DNA from: Xanthomarina sp. F2636L
GTDB lineage: Bacteria > Bacteroidota > Bacteroidia > Flavobacteriales > Flavobacteriaceae
Direction of reading: 5' to 3'
DNA: 64,000 nucleotides
NCBI RefSeq assembly: GCF_026410195.1
Contig: NZ_JAPMLM010000069.1
Location: 248,001-312,000, forward strand
Part shown: piece by piece, positions 54,260-62,200 of the stretch
How positions within the stretch are numbered: position 1 is the stretch's first letter
How the letters are laid out: each line of letters begins with the position of its first letter
Made by a program: the position numbers and the translations under genes
The notes under the pieces: generated by a model
What the model was told of the DNA's origin: nothing
The model's input: the letters and a program-made list of their open reading frames with translations, nothing else
Database searches by the model: none

Positions 54260-54388
54260 TTATTGTTTATTAGTATTCTTATTCATTTTATCTATTATTT
54301 TTTTTAAGGCTTCTTTTTTTACCTTGGAATCTTCTAAGAGCTGTTCTAAGCTTTTAGATTCATTTTTTTTTGATTTTTGTGAAGACAT
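54260..54388 (-). CDS. 42-residue charged mini-protein
   Basis: A short frame starting ATG TCT TCA, product MSSQKSKKNESKSLEQLLEDSKVKKEALKKIIDKMNKNTNKQ in outline: Lys-rich N-terminus, then a strongly helical centre (SLEQLLED, KVKKEALKKIIDKM). No signal peptide. The stop is 5 bp before the ATG of the T9SS-secreted protein, so they are almost certainly on one transcript. The codon pattern is coding-like (few rare codons, charged helix with heptad-like Leu/Ile). Function unknown; a role tied to the TPR/HTH regulator, encoded 164 bp upstream, is possible. Confidence 0.6.
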   Translation of the reverse strand: MSSQKSKKNESKSLEQLLEDSKVKKEALKKIIDKMNKNTNKQ

Positions 54389-54552
54389 AACTTCTCTTAA
54401 TTAGCTGGTGTAAATCTAATATTAGACTGAAATATTTAAAAATTTTGGGCTATTGTTAAAACACTCAATCTTATAAAATCACCACATAAAACACACTCAT
54501 AAAAACTTAACATTCTAAAAAACAGTTAGTTAATAAATTTTGTAAATGAGGA

Positions 54553-56172
54553 TTAATTAACGGAAAGAGAGTTTAAATACGTAGACAGATTAATTTTTTC
54601 GTTGGTAAGATCTAATTTTTTACGTAATCTGGTTCGTGCGTTTTCTACAGATTTGAAAGATTGTCCTGTAATCTGTGAGATTTCTTTAGATGTTAAATCA
54701 AGAAAAAGTAAGGCGCAAAGTCTTCGGGCCTTAGGAGTTAATTTAGGATGATTTTTAGTGAGATTTTTATAAAAAGATTTATGCACCTGTTCAAAACTTA
54801 CTTCAAATTCCTCCCAAATATTGGTGTTTAAGTCACGTTGCAACCGTTTTAATATAAAATCAATGGCTTGTTGTGTTTCTTTTTTTACAGCTTTTAGTTT
54901 AATATGTTTTAAATCTTTTAAAATACCATTGATAATATCGGTTCTATGCATTTCTGTCATAGCTTTCCCAATAAGTACTTTGTTTTTTGCATCTAAACTA
55001 TGTCTTAATTCTTGCTGTTTAGTTTTTAGTAACTCTCTTTCTAGCTTGTTTTTAGTCATTCTATTTCTGTATTTAATAACTAATATTAACAATGCTAGAA
55101 TGCCAATGACTAAACTTAAACCTATTAAGAAGTACTTAAACTGCTGTTTTTCTTCTTGTAGTTCGCGTATTTGCAATCTGGTTTTATATTCTTGTTGAAG
55201 TTTTAACCGTTCTATATTTACGGCTTTGTCTTCAATATTAAGACTATCTCTTAAGGTGTTAAATTTTTTATAATAAACTACTGCATTTTTAAAATCTTCT
55301 TTGTTTGAATATGCAGTAAAGAGTGTTTTAAAAGCATCTAAATTGGCAAAGTTATAAGCATTATCTTCATGTATTATAAGAGTTTTATTCGCATAATTAA
55401 TAGCAGAATCGTTTTCGTTTATATTTAAATAGTGTTCAGAAATTGATTGATAAACAAAAGACTTTACATTATTTTTATTAGAGTTCTTTATTGTTGAAAG
55501 TGCTTTTTCAAAATAACTTTTGGCTTTAACGCTATCTTTTTTTAAATCGTAAATGCGACCTAAATTTGTAAATAAATATGCGTTTAAGGGCGTGTTGTTT
55601 AGTTTTTTAGAAATTTTAAGAGACTTGTTGTAGTAGTGTAAAGAGGAATCTAGGTTTTCTTCTAAATATATAGTACCTATATTATTTAATATTTGAGCAA
55701 TACGTAGAGAATCATTTTTTTTCGATTGAAAGAGATATACTTCATGGAAATGTTTAAGAGCCTCTTCTTTATTATTCATTTTGGCATATACAATGGCTAA
55801 ATTGTTTTCTATTTTAGAAGCTTCATCAATATTGTTGTCCTTACGATATATGTTATATGCTTTTTGATAATAATCTAAAGTAACATCAAGTACATCTTTA
55901 AAACTATACATATTAGCAGCAGTCACATATATAGGAGCTAAATGTATATCTGGATTATCAGTTTTCTTTGCTTCACTTTCAGATAATTCCAAATAAGTTA
56001 TGGCACGATCCCAATCCTCATCTTTAAGTAGTAATGCAATTTCTTGGGTAAGCTTTAATTTTTCTTGAGGACTCTCTACAAGGTTTAAGCTGTCAATTAA
56101 CACATGTATAGGTTCTTGTGCATAGTTGAAGATTGAAGAAAAAAGGAGAAGAAAGCCTAATCGATACTGCAT
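54553..56172 (-). CDS. TPR regulator with LuxR-type helix-turn-helix
   Basis: A 539-residue membrane-spanning transcription factor. A signal peptide (LGFLLLFSSIFNYAQEP) precedes about 300 residues of TPR repeats in the periplasm. A helix at about 345-365 (YFLIGLSLVIGILALLILVIKY) spans the membrane; a coiled coil of about 60 residues then leads to a C-terminal helix-turn-helix (LTPKARRLCALLFLDLTSKEISQITGQSFKSVENARTRLRKKL). The combination of extracytoplasmic TPRs and a cytoplasmic LuxR/GerE-like HTH is frequent in Bacteroidota and provides one-component trans-membrane signalling. It is upstream of the mini-protein and T9SS gene on the same strand, so it may regulate them. Confidence 0.88.
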   Translation of the reverse strand: MQYRLGFLLLFSSIFNYAQEPIHVLIDSLNLVESPQEKLKLTQEIALLLKDEDWDRAITYLELSESEAKKTDNPDIHLAPIYVTAANMYSFKDVLDVTLDYYQKAYNIYRKDNNIDEASKIENNLAIVYAKMNNKEEALKHFHEVYLFQSKKNDSLRIAQILNNIGTIYLEENLDSSLHYYNKSLKISKKLNNTPLNAYLFTNLGRIYDLKKDSVKAKSYFEKALSTIKNSNKNNVKSFVYQSISEHYLNINENDSAINYANKTLIIHEDNAYNFANLDAFKTLFTAYSNKEDFKNAVVYYKKFNTLRDSLNIEDKAVNIERLKLQQEYKTRLQIRELQEEKQQFKYFLIGLSLVIGILALLILVIKYRNRMTKNKLERELLKTKQQELRHSLDAKNKVLIGKAMTEMHRTDIINGILKDLKHIKLKAVKKETQQAIDFILKRLQRDLNTNIWEEFEVSFEQVHKSFYKNLTKNHPKLTPKARRLCALLFLDLTSKEISQITGQSFKSVENARTRLRKKLDLTNEKINLSTYLNSLSVN

Positions 56173-56274
56173 ATGGTTGTTCTAATATAAGTAAATATAG
56201 AAAATATTGACGTAATACATGAAGACTTCTTTTATTCAACTCTTAAAATATTAGAGTTTAAATTTTAGTATTAT

Positions 56275-56282
56275 TACATTTG
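56275..56282 (+). promoter_or_regulatory. Candidate -7 element of maeB
   Basis: TACATTTG matches TAnnTTTG 20 bp before the maeB ATG. No TTG at the standard -33 position. Confidence 0.45.
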
Positions 56283-56302
56283 TATTTAAGAATGTTAGTT
56301 AT

Positions 56303-58606
56303 ATGAGCAAACAAAGTAAACGTCGAGAAGCCCTAGTATATCATGCAAAGCCAAGCCCTGGAAAGATTCAGGTGGTGCCAACAAAAAAATATGCCTCCCA
56401 AAGAGATTTATCTTTAGCCTATTCTCCAGGCGTTGCAGAACCCTGTTTAGAGATAGCAAAAGATGTTAATAACGTCTATAAATACACTGCAAAAGGAAAT
56501 TTAGTAGCTGTTATTTCTAATGGAACAGCCGTTTTAGGACTAGGAAATATTGGCCCAGAAGCCTCTAAACCTGTTATGGAAGGGAAGGGTTTACTCTTTA
56601 AAATTTTTGCAGACATCGATGTATTCGATATCGAAGTAAATACTGAAAATATTGAAGAGTTTATACAAACAGTAAAAATGATTGCTCCAACTTTTGGTGG
56701 AATCAACTTAGAAGATATAAAAGCTCCTGAAGCTTTTGAAATAGAAAGACGTTTAAAAGAAGAGTTGGATATTCCAGTGATGCACGACGACCAACATGGA
56801 ACTGCCATTATTTCGGCTGCAGCTCTATTAAACGCATTAGAACTTTCCAATAAAAAAATAGATCAAGTACAAATTGTTATTAGTGGAGCAGGTGCAGCAG
56901 CTATATCTTGCACTAGGCTTTATCAAGCCTTTGGAGCTAAAAGTGAAAACATAGTAATGTTGGATAGCAAAGGTGTTATTAGACAAGATAGAAACGATTT
57001 AACTTCAGAAAAAGCTGAATTTGCTTCGCATAGAAATATAGATACCTTAGAAGAAGCTATGGAAAACGCCGATGTGTTTATTGGCCTTTCTAAAGCAGAC
57101 ATTGTAACACCAAATATGTTATTGTCGATGAAGGAAAATCCAATTGTTTTTGCAATGGCTAATCCTGACCCTGAAATAGATTACCAGTTAGCAGTCGATA
57201 CTCGTAAAGACATTATTATGGCTACTGGTAGATCAGACCATCCTAATCAAGTAAACAATGTTCTTGGTTTTCCATTTATTTTTAGAGGCGCTCTAGATGT
57301 TCGAGCTACTAAAATAAACGAAGCTATGAAAATGGCGGCTGTAAAAGCGCTAGCAAACCTAGCCAAAGAACCTGTTCCAGAACAAGTAAATGTTGCTTAT
57401 GGAGAAACACGATTAACTTTTGGAAAAGAGTATATAATCCCTAAACCATTCGATCCAAGATTAATTGCCGAAGTGCCTCCAGCCGTTGCAAAAGCAGCTA
57501 TGGAAAGCGGGGTTGCAAAAGAGCCAATTGAGAACTGGGAAAAATATAAAGACGAACTTTTAGAGCGTTTAGGTTCAGATAATAAAATTGTTAGACTGCT
57601 ACTTAATAGAGCTAAAATTAATCCTAAAAGAGTTGTTTTTTCTGAAGCAGACCAATTAGATGTGTTAAAAGCTGCTCAAATTGTACATGATGAAGGGATA
57701 GCTATTCCAATACTTTTAGGAAGAAGAGACGCTATTGAAAAATTAAAAGAAGAAATAGAATTTGATGCTGATGTGGAAATTATCGATCCAAAATCAGATG
57801 AAGAAGAAGCGCGAAAAGATAAGTACGCAAAAGCCTATTGGGAGCAACGCAAGAGAAGAGGGGAAACTCTATATTCTGCACAGAAAATAATGAGGGAACG
57901 AAATTATTTTGCTGCTATGATGGTGAATGAAGGAGATGCAGATGCCATGATTTCTGGCTATTCTAGATCCTATCCTTCTGTTGTAAAGCCTGTATTAGAA
58001 CTTATAGGTTTAGCACCAGATTCTACCAGAATTGCTACTACAAACGTTATGATGACTAAACGTGGACCAATGTTTTTAAGTGATACGGCTATTAATATAA
58101 ATCCCTCTGCTGAAGACTTAACTAAAATTGCTCAAATGACGGCTGGAGTGGTTAAAATGTTTGGTGTAGAACCTGTTATGGCAATGATTTCTTACTCTAA
58201 TTTTGGGTCATCAAAAAACCAAACAGCTACGAAAGTTCGTGAAGCAGTTAGTTATTTGCATAAAAGACATCCTAATTTAGCAGTTGATGGTGAGCTACAA
58301 TCAGATTTCGCATTAAATAGAGAAATGTTACAAGAGATATTTCCGTTTTCTAAACTAGCAGGAAAAAAGGTAAATACCTTAATTTTTCCAAATCTTGAAT
58401 CGGCTAATATTACTTATAAACTATTAAAAGAACTCAATAATTCAGATTCTATTGGGCCTATTATGATGGGCTTGCGAAAACCTGTTCATATCCTTCAATT
58501 GGGTGCTAGTGTAGATGAAATTGTAAACATGACAGCCATTGCTGTAATTGATGCGCAACAAAAAGAAAGAAAAGAACTTGAAATTAAAGCAGCATTAGAA
58601 AAATAA
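56303..58606 (+). CDS. maeB: NADP-dependent malic enzyme fused to a phosphotransacetylase domain
   Basis: A 767-residue MaeB-type enzyme that decarboxylates malate to pyruvate with NADP, supplying NADPH. The malic domain covers about 1-420: PSPGKIQVVPTKKYASQRDLSLAYSPGVAEPC, VMEGKGLLFKIFADIDVFDIEV, PVMHDDQHGTAII and the NADP fold IVISGAGAAAISCTRLY. The C-terminal half (about 430-760) is a phosphotransacetylase domain: RVVFSEADQLDVLKAAQIV, MISGYSRSYPSVVKPVLELIG, LSDTAININPSAEDL. In known MaeB enzymes this half is catalytically silent and binds acetyl-CoA as a regulator. The length is normal for the family. Confidence 0.97.
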   Translation: MSKQSKRREALVYHAKPSPGKIQVVPTKKYASQRDLSLAYSPGVAEPCLEIAKDVNNVYKYTAKGNLVAVISNGTAVLGLGNIGPEASKPVMEGKGLLFKIFADIDVFDIEVNTENIEEFIQTVKMIAPTFGGINLEDIKAPEAFEIERRLKEELDIPVMHDDQHGTAIISAAALLNALELSNKKIDQVQIVISGAGAAAISCTRLYQAFGAKSENIVMLDSKGVIRQDRNDLTSEKAEFASHRNIDTLEEAMENADVFIGLSKADIVTPNMLLSMKENPIVFAMANPDPEIDYQLAVDTRKDIIMATGRSDHPNQVNNVLGFPFIFRGALDVRATKINEAMKMAAVKALANLAKEPVPEQVNVAYGETRLTFGKEYIIPKPFDPRLIAEVPPAVAKAAMESGVAKEPIENWEKYKDELLERLGSDNKIVRLLLNRAKINPKRVVFSEADQLDVLKAAQIVHDEGIAIPILLGRRDAIEKLKEEIEFDADVEIIDPKSDEEEARKDKYAKAYWEQRKRRGETLYSAQKIMRERNYFAAMMVNEGDADAMISGYSRSYPSVVKPVLELIGLAPDSTRIATTNVMMTKRGPMFLSDTAININPSAEDLTKIAQMTAGVVKMFGVEPVMAMISYSNFGSSKNQTATKVREAVSYLHKRHPNLAVDGELQSDFALNREMLQEIFPFSKLAGKKVNTLIFPNLESANITYKLLKELNNSDSIGPIMMGLRKPVHILQLGASVDEIVNMTAIAVIDAQQKERKELEIKAALEK

Positions 58607-58633
58607 ACGGCTTTAAAATGCGAATTATTTTAT

Positions 58634-58641
58634 TACATTTG
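58634..58641 (+). promoter_or_regulatory. Candidate -7 element of the ruvA-sprA unit
   Basis: TACATTTG matches TAnnTTTG 22 bp before the ruvA ATG. No -33 TTG. Confidence 0.42.
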
Positions 58642-58663
58642 AGAGTTTATTAAAGTTTTGTTA

Positions 58664-59245
58664 ATGATTACACATATTCAAGGGAAACTTGTTGAGAAAA
58701 ATCCAACCGATGTTGTTATAGATTGTAATGGTGTAGGCTATTTATTAAATATTTCTTTACATACGTTTTCACAGATTCCTAATCAAGAAAATTTAAAATT
58801 ATTTACGCACCTTCAGGTTAAAGAAGACTCACATACCTTGTTTGGGTTTTCATCATTGGCCGAAAGAGAAATTTTTAGATTATTAATTTCTGTTAGTGGC
58901 GTAGGAGCAAGTACGGCTAGAACCATGTTATCTTCTTTAACTCCAAAACAAGTTAGAGAAGGAATAGCTGTTGGAGATGTGGCTTTAATTCAATCTATAA
59001 AAGGAATTGGTGCAAAAACAGCTCAACGAGTAATTTTGGATTTAAAAGATAAAATTTTGAAAGTTTATGATATTGACGAACTTTCAACCCAACAAAACAA
59101 TACAAATAAGGATGAAGCGTTATCTGCTTTAGAAGTTCTAGGTTTCAATAAAAAACAATCCGAGCGCGTAGTAGATAAAATTATGTCAAATCAACCTGAT
59201 GCAAGTGTCGAAGTAATTATAAAACAGGCTTTAAAAAATTTATAA
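58664..59245 (+). CDS. ruvA: Holliday junction-binding protein RuvA
   Basis: A 193-residue RuvA, which binds the four-way junction as a tetramer and recruits RuvB. The start MITHIQGKLVEKNPTDVVID is the family start; a TTG two codons upstream was rejected. The N-terminal OB fold ends near 62 (LKLFTHLQVKEDSHTLFGF). Two helix-hairpin-helix motifs follow: FRLLISVSGVGASTARTML and VALIQSIKGIGAKTAQRVIL. A short linker leads to the C-terminal RuvB-contact domain (DEALSALEVLGFNKKQSERVVDKIM). sprA begins only 6 bp later, the arrangement usual in flavobacteria. Confidence 0.97.
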   Translation: MITHIQGKLVEKNPTDVVIDCNGVGYLLNISLHTFSQIPNQENLKLFTHLQVKEDSHTLFGFSSLAEREIFRLLISVSGVGASTARTMLSSLTPKQVREGIAVGDVALIQSIKGIGAKTAQRVILDLKDKILKVYDIDELSTQQNNTNKDEALSALEVLGFNKKQSERVVDKIMSNQPDASVEVIIKQALKNL

Positions 59246-59250
59246 AAGAT

Positions 59251-62200
59251 TTGAGGACAACCAACCATAATTATTTAAAAACCAACAGACAATATATTCT
59301 ATTTAGCATTTTCTTGCTTTTTAGTTTATACTCTTTTTCTCAAATAACACCAACACCTCAAGATTCTACAAGTACAGGATTTACCTTAGGAAATATAAAT
59401 ATGCCTAATCCGTCAAGTATAGAGACTAAATATACTTACGACCCACTTACAGATAGATATATTTATACAGAAACGGTTGGAAGGTTCAATATTAATTATC
59501 CAATAATTTTAACTCCCGAAGAATACAGGGAGCTTGTTTTACAAGAAAATTTAAAAGAATACTACAAGCAAAAGATAGATGCTTACGAAGGTAAGAAAGA
59601 TGGTTCGGAAGAAGAGCAAAAAAACTTACTTCCAGAATTTTATGTGAGGTCTGGTTTGTTTGAAACTATATTTGGAGGAAATACTATAAATGTAGTACCT
59701 CAAGGTTCTGTTGAAATGGATTTAGGAGTTTTGTTTACCAAACAAGACAACCCAACGTTTTCACCTCAAAACAGAAGTAATTTTACTTTTGATTTTGACC
59801 AAAGAATTAGTTTGAGTTTATTAGGTAAAGTTGGAACCAGATTACAGGTTACAGCAAACTATGATACAGAATCCACTTTCGATTTTCAGAATCTGATAAA
59901 ACTTGAGTATACACCTACCGAAGACGATATTATCCAGAAAATTGAAGTAGGTAATGTAAGTATGCCTTTGAATAGTTCGTTAATTACAGGAGCTCAAAGT
60001 TTATTTGGTGTAAAAGCCCAACTTCAGTTTGGTAAAACAACAATTACTGGAGTCTTTTCAGAACAAAAATCAGATACCAGAACCGTAGTAGCACAAGGAG
60101 GAGGAACTATTGAGGAGTTTGATTTCTTCGCCAGAGATTACGATGAAAACAGACACTATTTCTTAGCGCATTACTTTAGAGATAATTTCGATAAATCGCT
60201 TGAAAACTACCCGTTTATAAATTCAAATGTTCAAATTACAAGAATTGAAGTTTGGATAACCAATAGAAATAATAATACAGAAAACGTTAGAAATATAGTC
60301 GCTCTACAGGATTTAGGTGAATCTAATCCTGATCCAAATGCTAACAATATCTTATTGCAACCTGTGCCTCCAGGATTTATTAATGTAGGGCCAAATGCAT
60401 TTCCTAATAACGGAAATAACGATTACGATCCAACAAGAATTGGTTCAGGTTCCGTTCTAACCCAACAAATTAGAGATATTGCAACGGTACAACAAGGGTT
60501 TGGTGTATTAACTACCTTAGTTAGTGAAGGGTCAGATTATGCAAAATTAGAGAATGCCAGAAAATTACAGGAAGGTCAAGAGTATACTTTAAACTCTCAA
60601 CTAGGTTATATCTCTTTAAATCAAAGGTTAAATAACGATGAAATTTTAGCTGTATCCTTTCAATATACCGTTGGAGGACAAGTATATCAAGTTGGAGAAT
60701 TTGCAAACGATGGTTTAGATGCTACAGGTGTAAGTACAGACCCAGGAGGGATTTCAACAGTAACTAACAACAATTTAATTCTGAAATTATTAAAAAGTCC
60801 AATTACAAATACCAATCAACCTATTTGGGACTTAATGATGAAGAATATCTATAACACTGGAGCCTACCAATTAAGTCAAGAGGATTTTAAATTAAATATT
60901 TTCTACAACGAAGCCTCGCCATTAAACTTTATTTCCCCAGTTGATGGAAACTCATTTGGTGTCGATATTAATGGAGCACCAGTAACTGCAAGCACACCTC
61001 CAGAAGATTTAATTCAGAATACAACTTTATTACGTCTATTTAATTTAGATAGATTAAATTTTAATGGCGATCCACAAACAAATGGAGATGGCTTTTTCGA
61101 TTTTGTTCCTGGAATGACAGTGATACCTCAAAATGGAAAAATAATCTTTACTAAAGCAGAACCTTTTGGAAAGTATTTATTCGATAAATTATCAGTTGGA
61201 GGAGGAGAAGACTATAACAACGATCTAACCTACAACGATAACCAGTCTAAATATGTTTATGATATCCTTTATAAAGAAACCAAAACAGCAGCATTAGAAG
61301 CTGCAGATAAGAATAAGTTTAAAATGAAGGGGCGTTATAAATCTTCGGGAGGAGATGGAATTCCAATTGGAGCTTTTAATGTGCCTAGAGGGTCTGTAAA
61401 AGTAACTGCAGGTGGAAGAATGCTGGTAGAAGGTATAGATTATACCGTAAATTATCAGCAAGGTACTGTTCAAATTTTAGATGAAGCCTTAAAAGCTTCA
61501 AACACACCTATTCAGGTTACAACAGAAAATAATGCCGTTTTTGGACAACAAACAAAACGTTTTACTGGATTTAATGTCGAGCATAAATTCAATGAAAATT
61601 TTGTCCTAGGTGCTACTTGGTTACATTTAAATGAAAGACCTATAACCCAAAAAGCAAACTACGCACAAGAGCCAATTAATAATCATATTTTTGGAATTAA
61701 TGGAAACTATTCTACCGAAGTACCATTTTTTACCAGATTGGTTAATAAATTGCCAAATATTGATACAGACGTACCTTCTAATCTAGCTGTTAGAGGAGAA
61801 TTTGCTTATTTAGCTCCAGGAGCGCCAAAAGGAACAGAATTTAATGGAGAAGCCACATCTTATATTGATGATTTTGAAGGTTCACAGAATTCCATAGATA
61901 TAAAATCGCCTCAATCTTGGTTTATTTCAAGTCGTCCACAGGGCATCAATGCTAACGACGATAATGTAAATGGTATTGAACAAGGTTACGATAGAGCATT
62001 ACTAAACTGGTACAATATTGATCCAATTTTCTATGGTAATCGAAGTCCTGATGGTATTACAGACGATGATATTTCAGATTTATACACCAGTCGTGTTTTT
62101 ATCGAAGAATTATTTCCTAATCAAGATATTGCTCAAGGACAAACAACCGTTGTTAATACTTTAGATTTAGCTTTTTATCCTACAGAAAGAGGACCTTATA

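Noticed and set aside
60521-60706. 61-residue minus-strand frame
   Set aside because: Antisense inside sprA, whose frame is continuous through the region.
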